Shown here: positions 26,354 through 34,787 of the stretch, one piece after another
Position numbering within the stretch: the first letter of the stretch is position 1
How the letters are laid out: each line of letters starts with the position of its first letter
From: CATOSK01 sp963665735
GTDB taxonomy: Bacteria > Chloroflexota > Dehalococcoidia > Lucifugimonadales > UBA3495
DNA: 64,000 nt
NCBI GenBank assembly: GCA_963665735.1
Contig: OY762444.1
Coordinates: 620,001 to 684,000, forward strand
Reading direction: 5' to 3'
The notes under the pieces: model-generated
Told to the model about the DNA's origin: nothing
Database searches by the model: none
What the model saw: the letters and a program-made list of their open reading frames with translations, nothing else
Position numbers and translations under genes: made by a program

Positions 26354-26494
26354 TTAAGGGCCTCCGTCGGTAGTTTGTCCGGGGAGCGGTACATTTGGGT
26401 CAATTCTATGCCCAAGCCGCCGGGGTAGCAAGTTGGGGTTGGGCCGATGGATTGACAGTTGTTCGGTGGGCAACGCCGGCCTCGGCAAGGATTT

Positions 26495-26523
26495 CTGGAT
26501 TCCGGCCTTCGCCGGAGTGACGG
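26495..26523. repeat. Half-copy of repeat family B
   Basis: CTGGATTCCGGCCTTCGCC followed by GGAGTGACGG, the right end of a family-B element, upstream of the small membrane-protein gene. Nothing else is identified in the 26354-26618 gap apart from a TAGAAT -10-like hexamer at 26583-26588. Confidence 0.7.
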
Positions 26524-26618
26524 TCAGGGGCCGGCGCACCGTAATTTTGCCTGCATGGGTGGCATTGCCGGGGCTATGGGTATAGAATAGACGCAAAGCG
26601 AAAGAAACGGTTTGAGTT

Positions 26619-26837
26619 ATGACTGCTGTTCCACTACGGCTAAAGTTGGTGGGGTTTGTGGTGCTGGTGATTTTGGGGTTTTCGCTGGTGGGCGTCACCC
26701 TGGAAATGGTCAAAGAGGTCAGGGCTGCCGAGTCCCAACAGCCGGTACTTATCCGGGATCAGTTCGCGGCCCTGCAAAACGGCAACGCCCCGGCGGATTC
26801 CGATGGCCCGGTCTTGGCCGGCCTCAAGTACGCTTGA
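26619..26837 (+). CDS. Small single-pass membrane protein, hypothetical
   Basis: 72 residues from ATG 26619. A basic N-terminus (MTAVPLRLK) precedes one hydrophobic helix (LVGFVVLVILGFSLVGVTLE, 10-29), then a hydrophilic tail (VKEVRAAESQQPVLIRDQF) of about 40 residues. It could be a small anchored protein with its tail outside the membrane or a signal-anchored peptide. A -10-like TAGAAT lies about 30 bases upstream. No family is recognised. Confidence 0.5.
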   Translation: MTAVPLRLKLVGFVVLVILGFSLVGVTLEMVKEVRAAESQQPVLIRDQFAALQNGNAPADSDGPVLAGLKYA

Positions 26838-26900
26838 CCCTTCCACTAGTCGCCAACGTGATTGGCCTCCATAACGGACACACGACGGGAGCGGTTTTTG

Positions 26901-28133
26901 ATGCAGCCTGGACTTCCACCGGAGCTTGACGCCCTGAAAAACGCCATCCGCCAAATCGTGCGGGAAGAGTGCATACCGCTGGAAACGGAGTTTCTGTCCC
27001 GTCCACCGCGGGACGGGGAGCAGGACCCGGGCGCGCCCCGGGGAATCCTGGAGGCCGTGCCGGGGATTCTGGGAACACTGCCGGAGGAAAAATGGGGCCG
27101 GCTGCACCAAATTTCTAAGGATACCGGCATTTACACCTCCTTTGTGCCGGAAGAGTACGGCGGCGGGGGCATGGGCGCCTTGGGTCACGTGGTGCTGGAA
27201 GAAGAGGTGCATAAGAGCATCCTGCACCTGCCAACTTCCCCGGTGCCCATGTTTATGATTGACGCCTGCACCCCGGAGCAGGAAGAAAAGTACCTTTACC
27301 CGGCCATCAACGGCGAACTTTACTACGCCTTTGGACAGACGGAGCCGGAGGCGGGGTCCGACCCCGGCGGGATGATGCAGACCCGTGCCGTTAAGGACGG
27401 CGACGACTGGGTTATCAACGGCACCAAGATGTTCATTTCCGGGGCGGCCAGCGCTGATTACCTGCTGGTGCAGGCGGTCACCGACCCGGAAAAGCGTCAG
27501 CGGGGCGGGATAACCATGTTTATCATTGACAACCCCACGCCGGGCATGAGCTTCGACCCCATTTACGTCTGGACGATGCCCTCCAAGGCCCAGCAAAACC
27601 TGGTGCATCTGGACAACGTGCGGGTGCCGCAAACGCAGGTGCTGGGGGAAGTTGGCTACGGGTTTACGCTGGGCCAGAAATGGCTGGTGCATCACGACCG
27701 GCTGCTGCGGGGTTCAATGGCGTTGGGGATTCTCAGCCGTGCCTTGGACATGGCGATTGCCTGGGCCAAGCAGCGGATAACTTACGGCCGGCCCATCGCC
27801 GACCGGCAAGCAATCCAGTGGATGCTGACCGATGTTTACACCGACATTATGAGCCTGCGGGCGTTGACGCGGGAAACGGCGGAGCGGGCCGACCAAGGGG
27901 ACGACGTGCGGGTGGAGGCGTCAATGGTCAAGTATTGCGCCGGCGAATGGGGCTGGCGGAGCATTGACAAGATAATGCAAATCTTCGGGGGAATCGGCGA
28001 AACGGTGGATATGCCCATCCCCCATTGGTACCATATGTTGCGCCACGCCCGCATCGGCGGCGGCACGTCGGAAATTCACAAATTCGTCATGGCCCGCGCC
28101 CTGCTGGACGGGCGGGCCAACTTCCAGGGCTAG
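26901..28133 (+). CDS. Acyl-CoA dehydrogenase family protein
   Basis: 410 residues from ATG 26901 (MQPGLPPELDALKN), with GGGAG 9 bases upstream. FAD-dependent alpha,beta-desaturation of acyl-CoA. Family blocks are visible: FGQTEPEAGSDPGGMMQTRA (FAD/substrate), VINGTKMFISGA, ITYGRPIADRQAIQWMLTD and IMQIFGGIGE. The usual Glu of the YEGT motif is absent (RIGGGTSEIHKF). Where isovaleryl-CoA dehydrogenase has its catalytic Glu, this protein has Asp (LVHHDRLLRG). It may use that Asp as the base, like some long-chain or ACAD10/11-like enzymes. The substrate is unknown. Confidence 0.9.
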   Translation: MQPGLPPELDALKNAIRQIVREECIPLETEFLSRPPRDGEQDPGAPRGILEAVPGILGTLPEEKWGRLHQISKDTGIYTSFVPEEYGGGGMGALGHVVLEEEVHKSILHLPTSPVPMFMIDACTPEQEEKYLYPAINGELYYAFGQTEPEAGSDPGGMMQTRAVKDGDDWVINGTKMFISGAASADYLLVQAVTDPEKRQRGGITMFIIDNPTPGMSFDPIYVWTMPSKAQQNLVHLDNVRVPQTQVLGEVGYGFTLGQKWLVHHDRLLRGSMALGILSRALDMAIAWAKQRITYGRPIADRQAIQWMLTDVYTDIMSLRALTRETAERADQGDDVRVEASMVKYCAGEWGWRSIDKIMQIFGGIGETVDMPIPHWYHMLRHARIGGGTSEIHKFVMARALLDGRANFQG

Positions 28134-28341
28134 TTCCCTTCCGACTTGGCCCCAGACCGGACGGGAGAGGCGCAACGGGTTTCATAGCCGATAGTTCAAG
28201 GGGTTGTCAATTTCATACGTCTGCATTGGCCGGGTTGCTGCCGAGGGGAACCCGACATTAACCCCGGCCAAGGGCGTAGTCCGCTTATATCGCTTTGCTT
28301 CCGTGTTGGGCTAAAATGGTGTAGTGGCGGTTAACTATTGT

Positions 28342-29011
28342 TGCCCGAATGTCCGGGCGTATGCCCCGGGATTACCCGGCAAGGAGCGCTCATCATGGCT
28401 ACGGCCCTGCCCCGGCCCAGCCGGAATCAATCCCCCGGCCAACATTTGCAAATCAGCCGCCGGTTCATCGAACACGCCCGGGATGAACTAGCTAACGGAG
28501 AACGGTTGCAAGCATCGGAGAAGGTCTGGGGAGCGGCGGGACACGCCATTGCCGCCTACGGCAAGGAACGGGGGTGGTTGACGGAAAAATACCCTCACAA
28601 GGAGACCATAGCTGGCCTTATCGCCGACGAATTCGACGACGCCAAGCAATTTGAGCGAATTTACATCAGCTTCAATGCCGCGCATATCAACTTCTACCAG
28701 AATCACATGGAAGAATATGACATCATGCGGTCTATCGACCAGGTGGGAACATTCGTTGGTCAGGTAGAGCAGTTGATGAAGGCCGAACCGCAACCATTCA
28801 CGGTGACTAGCGAGGCCCAAGCCCACCGGATAAGGGAAGTCACCGGACACGCTGCAATCCCTGGCCGCACCTACACCGATGGATTCATAAATCGTCGTCG
28901 GCTGGCCCGGTGGGAAAGGCAGTGGGCGAATTCCCGAAACGGCGACGCTTAACCGGCGCTGCCCGAATGTCCGGGCGTATGCCCCGGTTTACCCGGCAAG
29001 GAGCGTACATC
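28342..29011 (+). repeat. Tandem duplication including leader sequence
   Basis: Two adjacent units of about 618 bp. The leader TGCCCGAATGTCCGGGCGTA starts at 28342 and again at 28960, followed by ATGCCCCGG, TTACCCGGC and AAGGAGCG in both copies. Each leader contains a hairpin-like CCGGGC-GTAT-GCCCCGG near the AAGGAG ribosome site. The duplicated unit thus includes the leader, the ribosome site and the gene. Confidence 0.85.
28395..28952 (+). CDS. PaREP1/HEPN-like protein, copy 1
   Basis: 185 residues from ATG 28395; AAGGAG lies upstream. After a short N-terminus (MATALPRPSRNQSP), LQASEKVWGAAGHAIAAYG and AHINFYQNHMEEYD match the helical PaREP1/HEPN-type pattern. The C-terminal third (TSEAQAHRIREVTGHAAIPG and INRRRLARWERQW) is not in the classical domain and is highly conserved between the two copies. 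HEPN proteins often act as RNases or toxins, but a clear RxxxxH motif was not identified, so activity is uncertain. It is the first half of a tandem duplication. Confidence 0.7.
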   Translation: MATALPRPSRNQSPGQHLQISRRFIEHARDELANGERLQASEKVWGAAGHAIAAYGKERGWLTEKYPHKETIAGLIADEFDDAKQFERIYISFNAAHINFYQNHMEEYDIMRSIDQVGTFVGQVEQLMKAEPQPFTVTSEAQAHRIREVTGHAAIPGRTYTDGFINRRRLARWERQWANSRNGDA

Positions 29012-29581
29012 ATGGCTACTGCCCTGCCCCGGCCCAGCCGGAATCAATCACCCGACCAGCATTTGCAAATCAGCCGTCGGTTCATCGAACACGCCAAGGA
29101 CGAACTGGCTAACGGAGAACGGCTGCAAGCCTCCGAAAAGGTCTGGGGGGCGGCGGGACACGCCATTGCCGCCTATGGCAAGGAACGGGGGTGGTTGACG
29201 GGGAAATACCCTCACAAGGAAACCATCGCTTACCTGATTTCCGACGAATTCGATGACGCCAAGCAACTTGAAACCATTTACCAAGGCTTCAATGCCGAAC
29301 ATATCAACTTCTACCAGAATCACAGGGATGGATATGCCATCGAGCGGTCTATTGGCCAAGTAGAGTTATTCGTAGGCCAGGTGGAGAAGTTGATGAAGGC
29401 CGAGCCGCAACCATTCACGGTGACAAGCGAGGCGCAAGCCCACCGGATAAGGGAAGTCACCGGACACGCTGCAATCCCTGGGCGCACCTACACGGATGGA
29501 TTCATCAACCGCCGCCGGCTGACCCGGTGGGAAAAGCAGTGGGCAAATTCCCGAAACCATGACGGTGAATCCGTCAGTTGA
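29012..29581 (+). CDS. PaREP1/HEPN-like protein, copy 2
   Basis: 189 residues from ATG 29012, with its own AAGGAG leader copied from the upstream unit. The N-terminal 60 residues and the last 50 are nearly identical to copy 1. Differences cluster between about residues 64 and 125 (for example NHRDGYAIERSIGQ against NHMEEYDIMRSIDQ). That suggests divergence in one surface or partner-binding segment after duplication. The frame continues 4 residues past the copy-1 end (GESVS). The function is unknown. Confidence 0.7.
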   Translation: MATALPRPSRNQSPDQHLQISRRFIEHAKDELANGERLQASEKVWGAAGHAIAAYGKERGWLTGKYPHKETIAYLISDEFDDAKQLETIYQGFNAEHINFYQNHRDGYAIERSIGQVELFVGQVEKLMKAEPQPFTVTSEAQAHRIREVTGHAAIPGRTYTDGFINRRRLTRWEKQWANSRNHDGESVS

Positions 29582-29612
29582 ATGTAAACACAACCCAACA
29601 GGGAGTTTTTTC

Positions 29613-30575
29613 GTGTTTCAACGCTTTACCTTCCCGTTATTTGTAGGGCTGGTCGCGGTCTTGCTGGCGGGGTGCCAGGCGGAGGCGCCGGCCGTCCCCC
29701 AGACCGCTCCCAACGGGGCAACTCCGGCAACGGCGGCTGCCCAGGGTGACGCCGGCACGCCGGGCAACACCGGGTTGACCGTTCAGCCGGGCACCGTCTT
29801 TGCCGAGGCGGAGCAACCGGCAGAACCGACAGCGGTTCCGCAACCCGGCATCGTTTCCGGCGGAGCCGAGGCCAAAACCGGGGAAACCGCGGGCGCTGAC
29901 CCGGCGCCGGACACTACGATGGTAACCCGCAGCGACGACGAAAGGAAAAGCGGCGGGGAAATTTCGGTCACCGGAGTCGGGCAAGCCAGCGCAGCCGCTG
30001 ACCTGGCGACGTTGAACCTGGGGGTGGAAGCCTACGCCAAGTCGGTGAAGGAGGCCAGAGACCAGGCGGCGGCGGCCAACAAGAAGGTCGTGGATGCTCT
30101 ACTGAAAGCAGGGATTGAGGAAAAGGACATTGCCACCCGGTATTTCAACATCGGGCCGCGGTACGGGCGGGAAGGGGACACGGTAATCGGGTATTGGGTC
30201 AGCAATCAGTTATCGGTCAAGACCCGGGACTTGGCCGGGGTGGGGGAACTCATTGACGCCGTGACGGAAGCCGGGGGCGACCTGACCCGGTTCCAGGGGG
30301 TAGATTTCGGGATTGAAGACCCCAAACCGCTGGAGGTAAAGGCTCGGGCGGCGGCGGTGGCGGACGCGAAATCCAAGGCGGCGCAACTGGCGGACTTGCT
30401 GGACTTGAAAGTTGGGCCGGCGGTGTCAGTGGCCGAGGACCGGGGGTTTTACCCCGCCCAACCCCGCGCGGTTTTCGCCGAGGCGTCTTTTGCCCTGGAC
30501 GGGCCGCCAACGCAGATACGCGCCGGGGAAGTGGACGTTACGGTTACAGTGCAGACGGTGTTCGCGATTGAGTAA
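29613..30575 (+). CDS. SIMPL-domain (DUF541) lipoprotein
   Basis: 320 residues from GTG 29613, with GGGAG 7 bases upstream. The N-terminus is a lipoprotein signal peptide ending in LLAGC. A proline/alanine/glutamate-rich linker of about 100 residues follows, then a SIMPL domain (from about 120): ISVTGVGQASAAADLATLNLG, given as a region of conserved strands, and VVDALLKAGIEEKDIATRYFN. SIMPL proteins are exported and of unclear role, some linked to oxidative-stress tolerance. It overlaps nothing and starts 31 bases after the HEPN-like copy 2. Confidence 0.85.
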   Translation: MFQRFTFPLFVGLVAVLLAGCQAEAPAVPQTAPNGATPATAAAQGDAGTPGNTGLTVQPGTVFAEAEQPAEPTAVPQPGIVSGGAEAKTGETAGADPAPDTTMVTRSDDERKSGGEISVTGVGQASAAADLATLNLGVEAYAKSVKEARDQAAAANKKVVDALLKAGIEEKDIATRYFNIGPRYGREGDTVIGYWVSNQLSVKTRDLAGVGELIDAVTEAGGDLTRFQGVDFGIEDPKPLEVKARAAAVADAKSKAAQLADLLDLKVGPAVSVAEDRGFYPAQPRAVFAEASFALDGPPTQIRAGEVDVTVTVQTVFAIE

Positions 30576-30602
30576 GAGCCGCAAGGGGACGCAAGGGCCG
30601 CA

Positions 30603-31193
30603 ATGGTTTTGAGCGACCGGACAATACGGGAAGAGCTGGACGCCGGGCGGATCGTCATCAGCCCGTTGGACGTGGAGGACATCCAGCCGGCCAGCGTGGA
30701 CTTGCACCTGGACAAGCGGGTGCTGGTGTTCACCAACTCCCGCCAGCCCTATATTGACGTGAAAAAAAGCCTGGAATCGCTGACCGAAACGCAGGAATTC
30801 GGCCCGGACGACCCCTTTATCCTGCATCCGGGTGAGTTTGTGCTGGGCAGCACCAAAGAACATATCGAGTTGCCGGAAGACCTGGTTGCTCGGCTGGAAG
30901 GGAAAAGTTCCTTGGGCCGAATCGGGCTGGTTATCCACTCCACGGCCGGGTTCGTTGACCCCGGATGGAAGGGGCATTTGACGCTGGAGTTAAGCAACCT
31001 GGCCCGGCTGCCGATTACCCTTTACTACGGAATGAAGATAGGACAAATTTCATTCCTGCGGTTGACCACCGCCGCCGACCGCCTGTACGGTTCGGCGGAA
31101 TTGGGGAGCAAGTACCAGGGGCAGACGGAGCCAACAGCGAGCCGGATTCACCAGGACTTTCGCCAACCGGATGAGGCGCAGGCTGATGAGTAA
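30603..31193 (+). CDS. dcd: dCTP deaminase
   Basis: 196 residues. Trimeric dUTPase-fold enzyme that deaminates dCTP to dUTP. VLSDRTIREELDAGRI, QPASVDLHLD and the active-site block IHSTAGFVDPGWKGHLTLEL are canonical, including the catalytic Glu in TLELSN. The C-terminal YQGQTEPTASRI closes over the substrate. It stands 15 bases before ribD and probably shares a transcript with the riboflavin genes. Confidence 0.94.
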   Translation: MVLSDRTIREELDAGRIVISPLDVEDIQPASVDLHLDKRVLVFTNSRQPYIDVKKSLESLTETQEFGPDDPFILHPGEFVLGSTKEHIELPEDLVARLEGKSSLGRIGLVIHSTAGFVDPGWKGHLTLELSNLARLPITLYYGMKIGQISFLRLTTAADRLYGSAELGSKYQGQTEPTASRIHQDFRQPDEAQADE

Positions 31194-31208
31194 CGAAAGG
31201 GCCAGGGT

Positions 31209-32309
31209 TTGACCGCTGCGCCGTGGGAAAGAGCGATTTCGCTGGCGCGGCAGGCTTTGGGCAGCACCAGCCCCAACCCGGCGGTGGGGGCCGTGGTCGT
31301 CAGGGATGGGGTTATCGTCGGCGAGGGGTTCACCCTTCCGCCGGGGCAGCGTCACGCCGAAATAGGGGCGTTGGAACAGGCCGGCGCCCAGGCCATAGGC
31401 GCCACTCTCTACACCACCCTGGAACCGTGCTGCCACTACGGGCGGACGCCGCCCTGCACCAAAGCGATTATCGAATCCGGAGTTAAAGAGGTGCGGGCGG
31501 CGGTGATTGACCCCAACCCGGTGGTGGCCGGACAGGGTTTGGCGCAACTGCGGGAGGCGGGGATTAACGCAATCCTGGAGGAAACGCCGGGAGCGGAAGT
31601 GCTGTACGAAGCCTTTGCCAAGCACATCCGCACGAAACGGCCCTTTGTCGTCGCCAAGTACGCCATGAGCCTGGACGGGAAAATCGCCACCCGCAACGGG
31701 GATTCCCAATGGGTCACCGGGCCGGAAGCGCGGGGGTTGGTACAGGTAATGCGCCGGGAATGTGACGGCATCCTGGTGGGAATCAACACGGTCTTGGCGG
31801 ACAATCCGCAACTGACCGCCAGGGACGAACACGGGGCGCCGCTGGCCCGCCAGCCGCTGCGGGTGGTTCTGGATTCCCGTTGCCGTTTTCCGGCGGAGGC
31901 GCGGATGTTGGAGGAGCCGGGAACAACGCTGGTTTTCGTTGGGGAAGAGGCCCCGGTAGCGGCTACGGATAAGCTGGCGCAAGCCGGGGCGGAGGTGGTT
32001 CCGGTTCCCACGGACTGCCAGGAGTTGCTGGACTCGGAGGCGGTCTTGGCGGAGTTGGGGCGGCGCAACGTGGTCAGTCTGCTGGTCGAAGGCGGGGGAA
32101 CCGTGTTGGGGTCACTGTTTGACCGGGGACTGGTGGACAAGGTGCAGGCGTTTGTCGCTCCGGTGATTATCGGGGGTGAAGGAGCCGCGTCGCCGGTGGA
32201 AGGTTGGGGCGCCGGTTCCATGTCCCAGGCGTTGCGGCTGGAAATGACGACGCTGGTTGCCGTGGGCGACGATTGGCTGATAACCGGCTACCCCAAGCGA
32301 GGGCAGTAA
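31209..32309 (+). CDS. ribD: Bifunctional riboflavin-pathway deaminase/reductase
   Basis: 366 residues from TTG 31209. The N-terminal deaminase domain has the zinc ligands HAE (GQRHAEIGAL) and PCCHYGRTPPCTKAII; the C-terminal reductase domain starts near KYAMSLDGKIATRNGDSQWV and ends in LLVEGGGTVLGSLFDRGLVD. It converts the 2,5-diaminopyrimidine to the ribitylamino-pyrimidinedione. It is followed by ribE after one base. Confidence 0.95.
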   Translation: MTAAPWERAISLARQALGSTSPNPAVGAVVVRDGVIVGEGFTLPPGQRHAEIGALEQAGAQAIGATLYTTLEPCCHYGRTPPCTKAIIESGVKEVRAAVIDPNPVVAGQGLAQLREAGINAILEETPGAEVLYEAFAKHIRTKRPFVVAKYAMSLDGKIATRNGDSQWVTGPEARGLVQVMRRECDGILVGINTVLADNPQLTARDEHGAPLARQPLRVVLDSRCRFPAEARMLEEPGTTLVFVGEEAPVAATDKLAQAGAEVVPVPTDCQELLDSEAVLAELGRRNVVSLLVEGGGTVLGSLFDRGLVDKVQAFVAPVIIGGEGAASPVEGWGAGSMSQALRLEMTTLVAVGDDWLITGYPKRGQ

Positions 32310-32310
32310 G

Positions 32311-32886
32311 ATGTTTACCGGGATTGTGGAAGAAGTCGGCACTGTCGGAGGGTTGGCGGACTACCGGCTGACGGTCAAAGGACGTCTGGCGTTGGAAGGG
32401 GCCAAGCTGGGCGACAGCATCGCCGTCAACGGAGCGTGCCTGACTGTGGTGACGCTGGATGATGGGGAGTTCGGGGTTGACCTGGCCCCGGAAACCATGC
32501 GCCGCACTTCGTTGGGAGACGTTGCCGCGGGGGATTACGTCAACCTGGAGCGGCCCTTGGCGGTAAGCGACCGGCTGGGGGGCCACATCGTGCAGGGTCA
32601 CGTTGACGCCACGGGCCGGGTGGAGTCCTTGACACCGGAAGGTGACTGCACCATTGCGCGGATTGATGCGCCGGAAAACCTGATGCCCTACATCGTGGAA
32701 AAAGGATTCATCGCGGTTGACGGCATCAGTTTGACCGTGGTAGAAAGGGGCAACTCATGGTTCACGGTATCGGTGATACCGTACACTTGGGCCAATACGA
32801 ACCTGAAAGGCAAGTCGGTGGGCAGCCGGGTGAACCTGGAAGTTGACATCCTAGCCAAGTACGTCGAAAGCTTGATGCGCCGATAA
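32311..32886 (+). CDS. ribE: Riboflavin synthase, alpha chain
   Basis: 191 residues made of two lumazine-binding repeats. MFTGIVEEVG at the N-terminus, GHIVQGHVDATGRV near 85-100, and the second repeat with GISLTVVERGNSWF and TNLKGKSVGSRVNLEVD are typical. It disproportionates two lumazine molecules to riboflavin. It starts one base after ribD ends. A separate ribH gene for lumazine synthase is not seen in this operon. Confidence 0.95.
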   Translation: MFTGIVEEVGTVGGLADYRLTVKGRLALEGAKLGDSIAVNGACLTVVTLDDGEFGVDLAPETMRRTSLGDVAAGDYVNLERPLAVSDRLGGHIVQGHVDATGRVESLTPEGDCTIARIDAPENLMPYIVEKGFIAVDGISLTVVERGNSWFTVSVIPYTWANTNLKGKSVGSRVNLEVDILAKYVESLMRR

Positions 32887-32928
32887 AGGCGGTCAGCAAC
32901 CGACTACCCCCAAAAAGAGAGGCGCTTT

Positions 32929-34137
32929 ATGCCCCTATCCAGCATGGAAGAGGCCATTGCGGACTTGCAGGCCGGCAAGTTCGTCATAGTGGTGGACGAC
33001 GAGCGGCGGGAAAACGAGGGCGACCTGGTTATGGCGGCGGAGAAGGTCACGCCGGAGGCCGTGAACTTCATGGTGACTCACGCCCGCGGCCTGCTCTGTA
33101 TGCCGATGACGGATGAACGTCTGGAGGAACTGGACATTCCTATGTTGGAGGCTGGTCACGCCATAAACGCTATGCCGACGGCGTTCACGGTTTCCGTGGA
33201 CTACAAGGAAGGAACGACCACCGGGATTTCCGCCTATGACCGGGCGGCGACGGTTCAAGCCTTGATTGACCCCAAGAGTGCGCCGGAGGACTTTTCCCGG
33301 CCGGGCCACCTGTTCCCGCTGCGCTATCAACCGGGGGGCGTGTTGATACGGGGCGGCCATACCGAGGCTATCGTGGATATGTGCCGGATTGGTGGAATGT
33401 ACCCGGCCGGCGTGGTCTGCGAGATTATGAAAGACGACGGCGAAATGGCCCGGCTGCCCGACCTGGAGGTTTTCGCCGAAGAACACGACCTCAAGATTCT
33501 AAGCATCGCCCAGATAATCGCCCACCGCCGGCGGTACGACAACCTGATTGAGCGGGTGGCCGAGGCCCGGCTGCCCTCCAAGTACGGCGAGTTCCGAATC
33601 GTGGCCTACCGCAGCACGGTGGAACCGGGAGAACACATCGCCGTGACCATTGGGGAGTGGGACGAAAATGAGCCGGTCTTGACCCGCATCCACAGCGAAT
33701 GTCTGACCGGGGACGTATTCGGCAGCCTGCGGTGCGACTGCGGGGAGCAGATTGAGTTGGCGCTGCGGATGTTGGCCAACGAGGGCACCGGCGCGCTGCT
33801 TTATATGCGGCAGGAAGGCCGGGGCATCGGCTTGCACAACAAGATTAAAGCCTACTCCCTGCAAGAAGGCGGGTTGGATACGGTGGAAGCCAATGAAAGG
33901 CTGGGTTTCGATTCCGACCAGCGGCACTACGGCATCAGCGCGCAGATTTTGCTGGACTTGGGCTTGACCAGGGTGCGGCTGTTGACCAACAACCCCAAGA
34001 AGGTAGTGGGGCTTTCCGGGTTCGGGCTGGAAATTGTTGACCGGGTGGCGGTAGAAGTGCCGCCCAACGACGAAAACCTGGCGTACCTGCGAACGAAGCG
34101 GGCCAAGATGGGTCACATTCTAGGGTCGTGTTCGTAG
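32929..34137 (+). CDS. ribBA: Bifunctional DHBP synthase / GTP cyclohydrolase II
   Basis: 402 residues. The RibB half has DDERRENEGDLVMAAE and the substrate block YKEGTTTGISAYDRA. The RibA half starts around 205 and has the zinc-cysteine block HSECLTGDVFGSLRCDCGEQ and YMRQEGRGIGL. It supplies the two early precursors of riboflavin. It is the last gene of the rib cluster and is followed by a strong hairpin terminator. Confidence 0.95.
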   Translation: MPLSSMEEAIADLQAGKFVIVVDDERRENEGDLVMAAEKVTPEAVNFMVTHARGLLCMPMTDERLEELDIPMLEAGHAINAMPTAFTVSVDYKEGTTTGISAYDRAATVQALIDPKSAPEDFSRPGHLFPLRYQPGGVLIRGGHTEAIVDMCRIGGMYPAGVVCEIMKDDGEMARLPDLEVFAEEHDLKILSIAQIIAHRRRYDNLIERVAEARLPSKYGEFRIVAYRSTVEPGEHIAVTIGEWDENEPVLTRIHSECLTGDVFGSLRCDCGEQIELALRMLANEGTGALLYMRQEGRGIGLHNKIKAYSLQEGGLDTVEANERLGFDSDQRHYGISAQILLDLGLTRVRLLTNNPKKVVGLSGFGLEIVDRVAVEVPPNDENLAYLRTKRAKMGHILGSCS

Positions 34138-34169
34138 GCCAAGCGGCGGCTAAAGGGACAAAATAAAAA

Positions 34170-34201
34170 GGGGCGGGTGTTCAACCTGCCCCTTGGTTTT
34201 T
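34170..34201. terminator. Bidirectional intrinsic terminator
   Basis: GGGGCGGGT (34170-34178), a GTTCA loop and ACCTGCCCC (34184-34192), with TTGGTTTTT after on the plus strand. On the minus strand the hairpin is followed by CTTTTTATTTT. It lies between convergent ribBA and the 34210 gene and can serve both. The stem resembles family-C palindromes. Confidence 0.8.
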
Positions 34202-34209
34202 GGGCCCGG

Positions 34210-34659
34210 TTAGCGTCGGGAAGTTTCTCCGTCGGACTGGGCGAGCCATTCCTCGACGGTATGGCCGTCCTTAATCCACTGGGCCAAGCGTTTTCTTTCT
34301 TCGGACAGGATCGCTTCCCGCACCGATTCCCGTACCTGTCCTTCCAACTCCGTCCGTAGGGCGTTCCGCATCGGCCCTTCCAATTCCTTCCGCACCATTT
34401 CCCGAACCAACTCTTCTCTCTTGGCCCGGTCTTTCTTCCATTGTTCGTAAGCCCAAACCACAGTCCGGCCTCCTACTTCTATGCCGACGGCAACCATAGC
34501 GTAAATCCACGCTCCCAGGTTAACCAACACCGCCGACAGTTCCAGGTTTTCCCAGAACCGCCAATGACCGACTTCCAGACGGAACAATATCCACGTAGTC
34601 ACGGACACGCCGAAAGGAACGGCTAGCACATGGAACCGGAGCCACCGGCGTTCTAGCAT
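34210..34659 (-). CDS. Hypothetical membrane protein with charged coiled-coil-like tail
   Basis: 149 residues. Two hydrophobic segments (about 8-27 and 40-62) are followed by a long helix of alternating charge from about 72: WKKDRAKREELVREMVRKEL and RESVREAILSEERKRL. The layout suggests a two-helix membrane anchor with a cytoplasmic coiled-coil tail. No family recognised. It is convergent with ribBA and shares its terminator. Confidence 0.65.
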   Translation of the reverse strand: MLERRWLRFHVLAVPFGVSVTTWILFRLEVGHWRFWENLELSAVLVNLGAWIYAMVAVGIEVGGRTVVWAYEQWKKDRAKREELVREMVRKELEGPMRNALRTELEGQVRESVREAILSEERKRLAQWIKDGHTVEEWLAQSDGETSRR

Positions 34660-34787
34660 ACTTTCATTGTTTCGGCTGCCCGTCGGTGGGGGAGATTGTT
34701 GGCAAATTGGTCAAGTAATTGTACCACGGCGGTTTGAAACAGCTTCCAACCAATCAGAAAAATCCGGCTGCCGGCCCCAGGCCGCGG

